DNA of 49,218 bases from positions 1 to 49,218 of the forward strand of contig PETN01000019.1 of the NCBI GenBank assembly GCA_002781365.1. Reading direction: 5' to 3'. The position numbers and the translations under genes were made by a program. Numbering within the stretch: the first letter of the stretch is position 1; every line of letters begins with the position of its first letter. The stretch is from Sulfurimonas sp. CG01_land_8_20_14_3_00_36_23. Lineage in GTDB: Bacteria > Campylobacterota > Campylobacteria > Campylobacterales > Sulfurimonadaceae. The notes below the pieces were generated by a model, which had not been told where the DNA came from, did no database searches, and was given only the letters and a program-made list of their open reading frames with translations. This document shows, piece by piece, positions 25,777 through 33,431 of the stretch.

Positions 25777-26895
25777 TTAACGTGGATACTTATGAATGAT
25801 ATTTAAAATGGTATCAGCAATATATTTGGCATCTTGCATACTTATTTTTTGATGGCAGGGAATAGAGATTTCTGAAGTATAAAAATCCTCAGCCACAGGT
25901 AAAGATATCTCTCCAAATGTTTCTTTGTAAAAGCTGTTTTGATATATTGGCTTGTAATGTACCTGTACTCCAAGCTCATGTAACTGAAACTCTTTAAATA
26001 TCTCTTCTTTAAAAGAGTGAAGTTGAGGGGCTAAAAGGATAGGGTATAAATGTCTAGAAGTTTTTGTATTTTTATCTATTTTAATAATAGAAAAGAGTTT
26101 TTCATCTTTAAAACGCTCATTATAATAGGATGCTATAGAGTTCCTTGTCTCTATAAATCTATCTAACTTTTTCATCTGCGTAATACCGAGGGAAGCTGCA
26201 ACTTCTGTCATTCTAAAGTTATAGCCTTGGCTAACCATATCGGAGTGCCATAGCTCTTTTTTGACCATCCCGTGTGAGCGAATAAGTCTTAGTTTTGCTG
26301 CATATTCATCATTGTCAGTAAGAACAGCTCCCCCTTCACTCGTTGTTATGGGCTTTATAGCATGAAAACTAAAGATAGTCATATCAGAAAATGAACCAAT
26401 TTTTTTACCATGTATGCTTGAGCCAAGAGCATGAGAAGAGTCTTGAATAACAAGTAAGTTATGTTTTTTTGCTATGGAGTTTATCTTCTCAATCTCAACA
26501 GGCTTTCCAGCAAAATCAACAGGAACAATAGCCCTTGTTTTTGGAGTGATGAGTTTTTCAATGCATTTTTCATCTATGTTTCCATCCAGTTTTACATCGC
26601 ACCATACAGGCTTTGCTCCAAGAGAGATAAACATATTTGAAGTGGCTACAAAGCTGATAGGTGTCGTAATAATCTCATCACCAGAAGTAATTCCACATGC
26701 CGAGTATGCACCAAAAAGGGCAGAGGTTGCAGAGTTAAAAGTAATGGCATGTTTGGCTCCAGTATAGGTACATAAAGCTTTTTCAAACTCTGCTACTTTT
26801 TGCCCCTGTGCTAAAAATGGACTTTTTAGTACCTCTATGACTCCATCAATATCATCATCTTCAATACATTGTGTAGAGTAATCATATTTTGACAT
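25777..26895 (-). CDS. pseC: UDP-4-amino-4,6-dideoxy-N-acetyl-beta-L-altrosamine transaminase
   Basis: 372 residues of the DegT/DnrJ/EryC1 aminotransferase family. HAITFNSATSALFGAYSACGI binds PLP phosphate, QDSSHALG carries the PLP-contacting residues, and FSFHAIKPITTSEGGAVLT holds the Schiff-base Lys near residue 180. It performs the second step after PseB. Its ATG follows immediately on the TAA of a 49-codon pseB relic. An exact dispersed motif lies at 26691-26701, encoding SACGI. Confidence 0.92.
   Translation of the reverse strand: MSKYDYSTQCIEDDDIDGVIEVLKSPFLAQGQKVAEFEKALCTYTGAKHAITFNSATSALFGAYSACGITSGDEIITTPISFVATSNMFISLGAKPVWCDVKLDGNIDEKCIEKLITPKTRAIVPVDFAGKPVEIEKINSIAKKHNLLVIQDSSHALGSSIHGKKIGSFSDMTIFSFHAIKPITTSEGGAVLTDNDEYAAKLRLIRSHGMVKKELWHSDMVSQGYNFRMTEVAASLGITQMKKLDRFIETRNSIASYYNERFKDEKLFSIIKIDKNTKTSRHLYPILLAPQLHSFKEEIFKEFQLHELGVQVHYKPIYQNSFYKETFGEISLPVAEDFYTSEISIPCHQKISMQDAKYIADTILNIIHKYPR
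26691..26701 (-). repeat. GGCATGTGGAA dispersed motif, exact copy
   Basis: Exact copy in the sense orientation of pseC. Confidence 0.9.
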
Positions 26896-27045
26896 TTATA
26901 TCTCTTCATCTTTTGTTAATTGTAACTCTTCATGGGTAGGCCAAAGTCTATTTGTTTGTATATTGTTTTCTATAATTGTTCGAACATATTGTTTACCAAA
27001 ATTGCTCATTCTACCTATAATAAGTATATTTTTGCCATTTAGCAT
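26896..27045 (-). pseudogene. pseB: pseB relic with large internal deletion (49 codons)
   Basis: This short frame begins MLNGKNILIIGRMSNFGKQY. That matches the start of PseB (UDP-GlcNAc 4,6-dehydratase, normally about 330 residues, MxNGKNILITGGTGSFGKxY), but the TGGTGSFG loop has decayed to IGRMSNFG. The second half (RLWPTHEELQL) resembles the PseB C-terminal tail. Its TAA lies directly against the pseC ATG and an AGAGAG ribosome binding site precedes it. It therefore looks like an in-frame deletion derivative in the original pseB position. It cannot be active. It may now serve only as a translational leader for pseC. Confidence 0.75.
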
Positions 27046-27127
27046 ACTGCTCTCTTTTTTTATTTAAGTGAATAACTAATAGCAATAATAATACCATATT
27101 AATTGAGTGTAACTTTGCTGAGTTGAC

Positions 27128-27154
27128 TAAATTAATTATATAATTTGCCGATTT
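27128..27154 (+). promoter_or_regulatory. Sigma28 (FliA) promoter of fliD
   Basis: TAAA at 27128-27131, then 15 bases, then GCCGATTT at 27147-27154. This matches the flagellar consensus TAAA-N15-GCCGATAA at 10 of 12 positions. It lies 55 bases before the fliD start. Confidence 0.75.
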
Positions 27155-27208
27155 ACTTGTTAAGAAATATTATAATAATGAAAGATTATTGGTACAAAAG
27201 GATTTGTT

Positions 27209-28636
27209 ATGGCAATTAGTTCACTAGGTGTAGGATCAGGAATTCTAACACAAGATGTATTAGACCAGCTAAGAGCGGCTGATGATGCGGGCAGAATACA
27301 GCCTATTACATTAGATTTAGCAAACGAAAATGATAAACAAGATAGTTTAAAAGTAATAGATGCGAGTATGACTAACTTTAGAGATGCTATCAATGAGTTA
27401 CAGAGTGCAACTCTTTTTGATGGTAGATCAACTACTGTGAGTGGAACTTCTGTTGCAATAACAGCTAGTGCAAATAGTGATATACAAGATTTCTCTATTA
27501 GTGTAACCAATTTAGCTACAAAACAGATAGAACAGTCTGGTGCTTTTGCTGCCTCTACAGATTTGGTAGCACCAGGAATGGTAGGTACAGGTACTTTTAC
27601 TCTTAATGTTGGTACTGGCACTCCCGTAGATATTAGTTATGATGCAACGACAACATTAGATGATTTTAAAAATTTAATCAACGCTGCGGCAGGTACCCAA
27701 GTGGATGCTACCGTTGTTCAAGTAAGTGCGACTGAATCTCGTCTTTTTATAAGTTCAACAGCGACAGGGGCTGCCCAAGACATATCTATTACAGATAACA
27801 GTGGAGGATTGAGTGCAAATTTAACAACAGATACAAGTTTAAGCACAGCACCTACAAATGACCCTCTTACTCTCTTGCCATATGCACCAATTCAATCAGG
27901 ACTTGATAGCAACTTTACATTTAATGGGCAAGCAATTACTCGTAGCACTAATGATGTGAGTGATTTAATAACGGGGTACAGTATAACACTCAAAGAGCCT
28001 GGCGCTTCAACAGTAAGTGTAGCGCAAGATCGTACAGCTATTGAAACTAAAATTGACAGTTTTGTTGAAAAATATAATGCAATTATTACTGAGTTAGATA
28101 AACAAACAAAAGCAAGTACAGATAGTTCAACTAGAGGTATTTTCTCTGGAGATAGTGGGATAAAAAGTATGAAACGTGCTATCCAAGATATGATATCTAG
28201 CGTAGCTGGTGGTGTTGGGAGTATGGAAGATTATGGTTTTAGTGTTGATAAAGCTGGAAAAATGAGTATTGATAAAACTATGTTAAATACCCAGTTAGAT
28301 ACAAATCCAACTAATGTTGAAGCATTTTTTGCTGGTGGTGATTATACTGACCCAACAACGAGTGTAGTGACAACACTTACAGGAGCATTTCCTGGTTTTT
28401 ATGATTTGGTAAATGGATATGCTAAAACTAATGGCGGACTTGACCAAGCAAAAGATGCTATAACACAAAACATAAGTTCATTAGAAGATAAAAAAACTAC
28501 AGCGATTGCAAGATTGGATGCGAAGTATGAGATAATGAAAAAACAGTTTAGTGCCTATGATGCAATGATTAGTAGATTTAACGCTGCTTCATCAATGTTC
28601 ACACAAATGGCTAATGCTCAAAATGGAACTAATTAA
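27209..28636 (+). CDS. fliD: Flagellar hook-associated protein 2 (filament cap)
   Basis: 475 residues. The N-terminal GVGSGILTQDVLDQLRAADDAGRIQPI and the C-terminal coiled region (about residues 400-475, SLEDKKTTAIARLDAKYEIMKKQFSAYDAMISRFN) are typical of FliD. The middle holds the variable D2/D3 domains rich in Ser and Thr. It caps the growing flagellum outside the cell. AAAGGA precedes the ATG. The sigma28 promoter upstream, the fliS gene downstream, and the pse/maf operon on the other side fit a flagellum assembly and glycosylation locus. No dispersed motif occurs here. Confidence 0.92.
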   Translation: MAISSLGVGSGILTQDVLDQLRAADDAGRIQPITLDLANENDKQDSLKVIDASMTNFRDAINELQSATLFDGRSTTVSGTSVAITASANSDIQDFSISVTNLATKQIEQSGAFAASTDLVAPGMVGTGTFTLNVGTGTPVDISYDATTTLDDFKNLINAAAGTQVDATVVQVSATESRLFISSTATGAAQDISITDNSGGLSANLTTDTSLSTAPTNDPLTLLPYAPIQSGLDSNFTFNGQAITRSTNDVSDLITGYSITLKEPGASTVSVAQDRTAIETKIDSFVEKYNAIITELDKQTKASTDSSTRGIFSGDSGIKSMKRAIQDMISSVAGGVGSMEDYGFSVDKAGKMSIDKTMLNTQLDTNPTNVEAFFAGGDYTDPTTSVVTTLTGAFPGFYDLVNGYAKTNGGLDQAKDAITQNISSLEDKKTTAIARLDAKYEIMKKQFSAYDAMISRFNAASSMFTQMANAQNGTN

Positions 28637-28659
28637 TAGGAAATTTCCTCTTTAAAAGC

Positions 28660-28686
28660 TAAAGAAAACTACTGATAAGTCGATAT
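28660..28686 (+). promoter_or_regulatory. Sigma28 (FliA) promoter of fliS
   Basis: TAAA at 28660-28663, 15 bases, then GTCGATAT at 28679-28686, against the consensus GCCGATAA. It lies 47 bases upstream of the fliS ATG, in the gap after fliD. Confidence 0.6.
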
Positions 28687-28733
28687 GTTTAGTATGAAAG
28701 ATTTAAACAATTAAAACAGAAAAAGGGTCTAAA

Positions 28734-29108
28734 ATGTATGGTAGTAATGCTCATAATATTTATGCACAAAACAACGTAGGAATCGAGTCTCCATCTAAGC
28801 TAGTAGAGATGATGTATGAGGGTGTTCTTCGTTTTAATGCTCAAGCAAAAAAAGCTATTAAAGATGGTGATATAGAGAAAAGAGTTTATTGGTTGAATCG
28901 TTCAACGGCAATCATTACAGAGTTGATAGCTATTTTAGATATGAAACAGGGGAATGTCTCTGAATATTTAGCAGGGCTTTATAATTATGAAATTCATCTT
29001 TTGGCTTCTGCAGGTATGGACAAAAACACTGCATCCCTAGATGAAGTAAGTAATGTGTTTAAAGGTCTCTTAGAGGCATGGAGAGAGACTACGAATGTGG
29101 CTAACTAA
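28734..29108 (+). CDS. fliS: Flagellin export chaperone
   Basis: 124 residues, all helical. YAQNNVGIESPSKLVEMMYEGVLRFNAQAKKAI and the downstream NRSTAIITELIAILDMKQGNVSEYLAGLYNYEI are FliS signatures. It binds the flagellin C-terminus in the cytoplasm and delivers it to the export gate. AAAGGG precedes the ATG. It overlaps the next small gene by 14 bases, indicating co-translation. Confidence 0.93.
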   Translation: MYGSNAHNIYAQNNVGIESPSKLVEMMYEGVLRFNAQAKKAIKDGDIEKRVYWLNRSTAIITELIAILDMKQGNVSEYLAGLYNYEIHLLASAGMDKNTASLDEVSNVFKGLLEAWRETTNVAN

Positions 29109-29349
29109 GTTAAAAATAGCCATAGTTGAAAAAAATACAGATAATTTAAACAAGTTGATGGATGATATTCCACAGCTTGAAGATAAGAAAGAGATAGAAG
29201 AAGCGATTTATCTTCTTAAAGAGGCTTCAGCAATTGTCCAAAATTTAAAAGATGGACTTGACAAATCTATGAAGCAGATGCAAAAAAATATAAAATTTTT
29301 ACGCGTTACAGAATCTACAGCTTCGAGTAAGTTTGATGTTACAACATAA
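29095..29349 (+). CDS. Small helical protein, FliT-like candidate
   Basis: 84 residues, charged and helical (LEDKKEIEEAIYLLKEASAIVQNLKDGLDKSMKQM). I do not recognise it by motif. Its place, overlapping fliS by 14 bases right after fliD-fliS, is where fliT (chaperone of FliD) often sits. GGAGAG lies eight bases before the ATG. The FliT assignment rests on context and size only. Confidence 0.55.
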   Translation: MWLTKLKIAIVEKNTDNLNKLMDDIPQLEDKKEIEEAIYLLKEASAIVQNLKDGLDKSMKQMQKNIKFLRVTESTASSKFDVTT

Positions 29350-29357
29350 TTTCCACT

Positions 29358-30047
29358 CTACTTTTTAGCAATTCCAAACTTTAAACTTCTGATTGTGTAG
29401 TCCGTTACAACAGCCCCTTTGCGCATCGTGATGATATGCTCAACCGCATTGGCAATATCTGAGCACAACAGTTTTTCATCCTCTTTAGCAGTTGTCTCAA
29501 ATCGAAGGGCATCATAAAAAGAGCTTTGTGTCATATCTGGATTGATATTTGTGATACTTAGTTCACTTTTTCTTGTCTCTTCAAAGAGTGCGTCGCTAAA
29601 TGCCTTGAGTCCAGCTTTTGTTGCACTATAAACGCCTGCAAATTTACTCGCTCTTATCGCCTCAATAGAGTTGATATTGATGAGATAACCAGCATTTTTT
29701 TTCAGATCTCGCAGTAGGGCATTTGTGAGAAGCATAGGTGCTGTCAGGTTAAGAAAAGTCATTGTAGTTATGGTCTGTGCACTTAACTCTTCATGTGGCT
29801 CAAACTTTCCAAAACCAGCACAGTTAATCAGCATGTGGATATTGTACTTTTTCAACTTTTCACATGCGCTAAGCGTAGAAGTTTGGGTCGATAAATCTGC
29901 TTGAAGTGCTCTAAAGTTTTTATGCTCAAACGCATCTTCTGTGATGGTTCTACTTATTCCAATCACCTCAAATCCAAGTTCTAAAAGTCTTTGGCTTATT
30001 GCTTCTCCAATGCCACTGCTTGCCCCTGTTACTACTGCTGTTTTCAT
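29358..30047 (-). CDS. Short-chain dehydrogenase/reductase (SDR)
   Basis: 229 residues. VTGASSGIGEAI (residues 5-16) binds NAD(P), INCAGFG is the NAG-type motif, INSIEA carries the catalytic Ser, and YSATK the YxxxK pair. A classical SDR of unknown substrate. It overlaps the next upstream gene (nucleosidase-like) by 4 bases, and its end converges on the fliT-like gene with an 8-base gap. Confidence 0.88.
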   Translation of the reverse strand: MKTAVVTGASSGIGEAISQRLLELGFEVIGISRTITEDAFEHKNFRALQADLSTQTSTLSACEKLKKYNIHMLINCAGFGKFEPHEELSAQTITTMTFLNLTAPMLLTNALLRDLKKNAGYLININSIEAIRASKFAGVYSATKAGLKAFSDALFEETRKSELSITNINPDMTQSSFYDALRFETTAKEDEKLLCSDIANAVEHIITMRKGAVVTDYTIRSLKFGIAKK

Positions 30048-30508
30048 AGTTTTACCCTTTGCATAATCTCATCTATATGGTTAAATATAAGCGCTTTTGT
30101 ACCCTCTTTTGTAACTCTCTCTGGCTCAAAATGATCACTAACCACTTTAAAAATATAACGCTTTTGAAGACCCTCTGTCGCTTCTAAAAACCCGCTAGAC
30201 TCCATATCTACAAGCGTATAACCCTCATCTTGAGAAACCTCACAATCCACACAGGTTAAATTCTCTTTAAAACCATCAACAAGTTGCCCGATTTTATACT
30301 CTTTGGACGCACCACAAATACCGATATTTACAATAATATCATCATCACTCATAAGCTCTCGAACCATTTTTGCTTTAGTAAACATATTTTGAGCACCAAC
30401 TCCGCTTATAAAAAGAGATAACTCATCATTTTTTTTATCTCTAGTAAGCTTGTATCTATCAACAACAGCTTGCGCTTCAGATTTTAATGCAGTGAGTATA
30501 TAAATCAA
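30044..30508 (-). CDS. Nucleoside phosphorylase/nucleosidase-like protein
   Basis: 154 residues with features of the PNP/UDP phosphorylase fold: FISGVGAQN near 34, IVNIGICGA near 60-68, and VDMESSGFL near 100, where the Met-Glu-Ser contacts ribose. It is shorter than MTA/SAH nucleosidase (about 230 residues), so its exact function is open. The start is TTG at 30508 with AGAGGA just upstream. It is translated together with the SDR. Confidence 0.72.
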   Translation of the reverse strand: MIYILTALKSEAQAVVDRYKLTRDKKNDELSLFISGVGAQNMFTKAKMVRELMSDDDIIVNIGICGASKEYKIGQLVDGFKENLTCVDCEVSQDEGYTLVDMESSGFLEATEGLQKRYIFKVVSDHFEPERVTKEGTKALIFNHIDEIMQRVKL

Positions 30509-30553
30509 GTTTCCTCTTTTTGTTGGTTTTTTTCTATTTTAAGTTTCTTAAGT

Positions 30554-30559
30554 TATAAT
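30554..30559 (+). promoter_or_regulatory. -10 element of the SRP RNA gene
   Basis: TATAAT at 30554-30559, about eight bases before the predicted 5' end of the RNA. No good -35 box is visible, as is common in Campylobacterota. Confidence 0.6.
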
Positions 30560-30566
30560 TTCACCG

Positions 30567-30668
30567 CTCTTCTTTAGACCTGTGCAATGGTAGTTAGAGA
30601 TAATGTGTCAGGGTAGGAATACAGCAGCACACCTTTAGCAATTATGTGCCGCAGGTATCTGGAGAAGG
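30567..30668 (+). ncRNA. ffs: Signal recognition particle RNA (4.5S-like)
   Basis: The apical domain reads GTCAGG GTA GGAA TAC AGCAGC (about 30607-30628). This fits the SRP helix 8 consensus GUCAGG-N-GGAA-N-AGCAGC with a compensatory GUA/UAC stem. The ends CTTCTTTAGACC and GGTATCTGGAGAAG pair into the closing helix. The RNA binds Ffh for co-translational membrane targeting. Ends are estimated from the pairing to within a few bases. Confidence 0.85.
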
Positions 30669-30810
30669 GTACTTCAGAATAGATTCTTTTATCCAATTTC
30701 TTCGTTGAAATGAAGTGAAGTTTCGTCATTTACCTCAGTAAACTCCTCAAATTAACTTTATTTCGCTTTGAACTTGAACAAAATAATCCATTCTGACTAA
30801 TTCACAAATA

Positions 30811-31038
30811 CTAATCTTCCCTATATTTTGAAATTCCACATGCCTGATTTGGTGTTGGTGGATTCTCTTTTAAGTATGTCAAATCCTCTAGCGTTTGTGT
30901 TAAAACTCTCTTTTGTTGAAGCAGAACAAGCATAAGATTATCTTTCTCATTGAGTGGAATACTCCAATCTAAAAGAATAGTTTCAACCTCTTTATCTAGC
31001 TCTGCAAGCGCGTTTTGTATATGTTTAATTGAATTCAT
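30811..31038 (-). CDS. Small hypothetical protein
   Basis: 75 residues, a helical hairpin type (SIKHIQNALAELDKEVETILLDW then LVLLQQKRVLTQTLEDLTYL). The C-terminal PTPNQACGISKYRED is encoded partly by an exact dispersed motif. I do not recognise the family. Isolated, between the SRP RNA and rpmI. Coding is supported by an amino-acid pattern consistent with an amphipathic coiled coil. Confidence 0.6.
   Translation of the reverse strand: MNSIKHIQNALAELDKEVETILLDWSIPLNEKDNLMLVLLQQKRVLTQTLEDLTYLKENPPTPNQACGISKYRED
30834..30844 (-). repeat. GGCATGTGGAA dispersed motif, exact copy
   Basis: Exact copy near the 3' end of the small hypothetical gene, encoding ACGI. Confidence 0.9.
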
Positions 31039-31073
31039 AGATGGATTGTATCAAAAAAATAGAATAGTTTGGG

Positions 31074-31079
31074 TATAAT
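31074..31079 (+). promoter_or_regulatory. -10 element of the rpmI-rplT operon
   Basis: TATAAT at 31074-31079 in GGGTATAATT, about 67 bases before the rpmI start. It leaves a short AT-rich leader. infC, the usual upstream partner, is absent from this window. Confidence 0.6.
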
Positions 31080-31145
31080 TGCGACCTTTAAGTTTAGAGT
31101 GTTTACATTTTTTACTTATATAAGAATTTTACAAAGGAGCCATCG

Positions 31146-31337
31146 ATGCCAAAAATGAAATCGGTAAAAGGCGCTGTAAAGCGTTTTAAGGTTAAGAAAA
31201 ATGGTACTGTTAAACGTGGTACAGCGTTTCGTAGCCATATCTTAACGAAACAAGATTCAGGAACTCGTCGTAAGCAAAACACGCCTAAAACTATTGCTAA
31301 AGTAGATGTAGCGAATATCAAAGCGATGATTAACTAA
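31146..31337 (+). CDS. rpmI: 50S ribosomal protein L35
   Basis: 63 residues. MPKMKSVKGAVKRFKVKKNGTVKRG is the L35 signature, very basic. AAAGGAG precedes the ATG. First gene of an rpmI-rplT pair. Confidence 0.95.
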   Translation: MPKMKSVKGAVKRFKVKKNGTVKRGTAFRSHILTKQDSGTRRKQNTPKTIAKVDVANIKAMIN

Positions 31338-31441
31338 TTTTTAGTTAATGAACCAAACTCTCCAGATTTAGTCTGGGCAAGTCCACCAATGATGTGGCAC
31401 CGTGAATACAAAAGTATCGTCGGTAAAGAAAAAGGAAAAAT

Positions 31442-31801
31442 ATGCCAAGAGTAAAAACAGGTGTTGTTCGTAGAAGAAGACACAAAAAGATATTAAAATT
31501 AGCAAAAGGTTTTTATAGCGGACGCCGTAAACACTTTAGAAAAGCTAAAGAGCAAATTGAACGTTCATACTATTATGCGTTCCGTGACCGTAAGCAAAAT
31601 AAACGCGAATTCCGTAAATTATGGATTGTTCGTATTAATGCAGCTTGTCGTTTAAATGGAATGAATTATTCAACGTTTATTAATGGTCTTCATAAATCTG
31701 GCATCGAGCTTGATCGTAAAATTCTTGCTGACATGGCGATGAATGACGCAGCAGCATTCACTGCAGTTGCAGAAGCTTCAAAAGCAGCACTTAGCAAATA
31801 A
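31442..31801 (+). CDS. rplT: 50S ribosomal protein L20
   Basis: 119 residues. [38 protein letters not shown] is the basic N-terminal L20 tail that assists early 50S assembly, followed by the globular domain with [29 protein letters not shown] precedes the ATG. The 104-base gap after rpmI shows no clear regulatory fold to me. A hairpin terminator follows. Confidence 0.96.
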   Translation: MPRVKTGVVRRRRHKKILKLAKGFYSGRRKHFRKAKEQIERSYYYAFRDRKQNKREFRKLWIVRINAACRLNGMNYSTFINGLHKSGIELDRKILADMAMNDAAAFTAVAEASKAALSK

Positions 31802-31805
31802 GTTT

Positions 31806-31830
31806 AAAGACCCTTTGGGTCTTTAGCTTT
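31806..31830 (+). terminator. Terminator of rpmI-rplT
   Basis: AAAGACCC and GGGTCTTT form a perfect 8-bp stem with a TTT loop, followed by AGCTTT. It lies between the convergent rplT and rarA genes and may serve both. Confidence 0.75.
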
Positions 31831-31847
31831 GCTAAACTTTTTCCTCT

Positions 31848-33026
31848 CTATTTTTTAATACTTTCGTACCAATCTTTCATCTTCTTTTCGTAACCTATCT
31901 CTTTGAGTTCCACAAACTTCATCGGTTTCTCAAGATATTTCTGTTTTACATAACCACCATAGTCATGTGGATAGAGATAACCACTTCCATTGTTTTGTAA
32001 ATGTTTTGGGATAGCTAGCATCACTCCATTTTTCACAGCGTTTAAGGCTTCATTGATTGCCATATACGCTGCGTTAGACTTTGGTGAAGCACAGAGATAG
32101 ATAACGGCTTGTGAGAGGATGATTCTTGCTTCAGGGTAGCCAATCTTTGCAACACTAGTCAGCGCAGAGGTACAGAGTGTGAGTGCTTGTGGGTTTGCAT
32201 TTCCTACATCTTCACTCGCTAATATTACAAGTCTTCTCGCAATGAAGTCTGCACTCTCACCACCTTCAATCAAACGCGCAAGATAGTAGATAGCCGCATC
32301 CATATCCGAACCTCGAATAGATTTTATCATTGCACTTGCCAAATCATAATGCACACCCGCTTCACTACTTCCAGCACTGAGTGCATTTGGTCGGATAGAC
32401 TTTAAGGTCTCTAAAGTGATATGCATGTCGATATTTGAAGCAAACTCCAAGAGTTTGAGCATCGCTCTTGCATCCCCACCACTACTTGCGATGAGATACT
32501 CCTTTGCATCTTCGTCGTAGGTTATTTTTGAATTTCCACATGCCAAGAGGAGTAGTTTTTCAAGAGATGCGTTATCGATGTGTTTAATCTCAAAAAGCAT
32601 GGAGCGTGAACGTATGGCAGATGTGAGCGAGAAAAAAGGATTTTCAGTAGAAGCACCGATGACAAGAACAGAGTTGTTTTCCATCACTGGGAGTAAAACT
32701 TCTTGTTGATTTTTTGCAAGTCTATGCACTTCATCTATAAAGATAAGAGGTTTTTGCAGTGTGTTTTTGTACTGCTCAAAGATTTTTCGGAGTTGTTCGA
32801 TTTTTATAGAGGTAGCGTTGAGTTCGTAAAAAGGCAAATCCATACTCTTTGCAATGATTCTGGCGATTGTAGTTTTCCCACAACCTGCAGGTCCATAAAA
32901 AAAACTATGTCCTAAAACACCTTTTTCGCAAAGAACACGCAAAGGGGCATTTTTTGCACTTAAATGCTCTTGACCAACTAGCGTATCAAAAGTAGTGGGT
33001 CGTAAAAGAGAGGTGAAGTCTTGCAA
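31848..33026 (-). CDS. rarA: Replication-associated recombination protein A (AAA+ ATPase)
   Basis: 392 residues of the RarA/MgsA/WRNIP1 family. LRPTTFDTLVGQEHL at the start, Walker A GPAGCGKTT near 45-53, Walker B FIDEVHR near 96-102, sensor 1 GASTENPFF, and the C-terminal tetramerisation segment LPKHL/GYLYPHDYGGYVKQKYL. It acts at stalled replication forks. One exact dispersed motif lies at 32534-32544 and encodes ACGN. It is followed 6 bases downstream of yjbQ's stop. Confidence 0.92.
   Translation of the reverse strand: MQDFTSLLRPTTFDTLVGQEHLSAKNAPLRVLCEKGVLGHSFFYGPAGCGKTTIARIIAKSMDLPFYELNATSIKIEQLRKIFEQYKNTLQKPLIFIDEVHRLAKNQQEVLLPVMENNSVLVIGASTENPFFSLTSAIRSRSMLFEIKHIDNASLEKLLLLACGNSKITYDEDAKEYLIASSGGDARAMLKLLEFASNIDMHITLETLKSIRPNALSAGSSEAGVHYDLASAMIKSIRGSDMDAAIYYLARLIEGGESADFIARRLVILASEDVGNANPQALTLCTSALTSVAKIGYPEARIILSQAVIYLCASPKSNAAYMAINEALNAVKNGVMLAIPKHLQNNGSGYLYPHDYGGYVKQKYLEKPMKFVELKEIGYEKKMKDWYESIKK
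32534..32544 (-). repeat. GGCATGTGGAA dispersed motif, exact copy
   Basis: Exact copy in the sense orientation of rarA. Confidence 0.9.
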
Positions 33027-33032
33027 AGTATT

Positions 33033-33431
33033 TTAGCCTGCGATGATTTTTATAGCGACTTCTCTCATCTGTCTTGGACCATCAAATTCGCCAAAAAACA
33101 GACCTTGCCATTTCCCAAGAATTGCTTTTGCGTTGACAATGGGAATCGTTACAGAGTTTCCCATACGAGAGCTTTTAAGGTGTGCTGCTGCATTCTCTCC
33201 TGAGTGAAGATACTCTTCATCTGAGGGTGCAATGCGGTTGAGAGCATTGAGCAAATCACGGCGAAGTGCAGGGTCTTTGTTTTCAAACAGAAAGATACTC
33301 CCTGTCGTGTGCGGCGTAAAAACAACACAGATTCCATTTTTGATACCTGAAGTAATGACTGCCTCTTGTACCTCTACGCTAATATCCATAAGTTGTGTTT
33401 TATGGCTTGTAGGAAATTTTAAAGTTTTCAT
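33033..33431 (-). CDS. yjbQ: YjbQ family protein (UPF0047)
   Basis: 132 residues with the YjbQ core: VVFTPHTTGSIFLFE, DEEYLHSGENAAAHLKSSRMG and LGKWQGLFFGEFDGPR. The His residues form a metal site. Members have weak thiamine phosphate synthase activity, but the true role is unclear. It overlaps the start of the pseudouridine synthase stop by 4 bases. Confidence 0.9.
   Translation of the reverse strand: MKTLKFPTSHKTQLMDISVEVQEAVITSGIKNGICVVFTPHTTGSIFLFENKDPALRRDLLNALNRIAPSDEEYLHSGENAAAHLKSSRMGNSVTIPIVNAKAILGKWQGLFFGEFDGPRQMREVAIKIIAG

Noticed and set aside
27160-27621. 153-codon minus-strand frame opposite fliD
   Set aside because: It mirrors the FliD N-terminus, has no ribosome binding site or recognisable domain, and overlaps the fliD promoter region.
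28638-28660. GGAAATTTCC palindrome after fliD as a terminator
   Set aside because: It is only 10 bases with no loop and no T-run, and lies in front of the likely fliS promoter.
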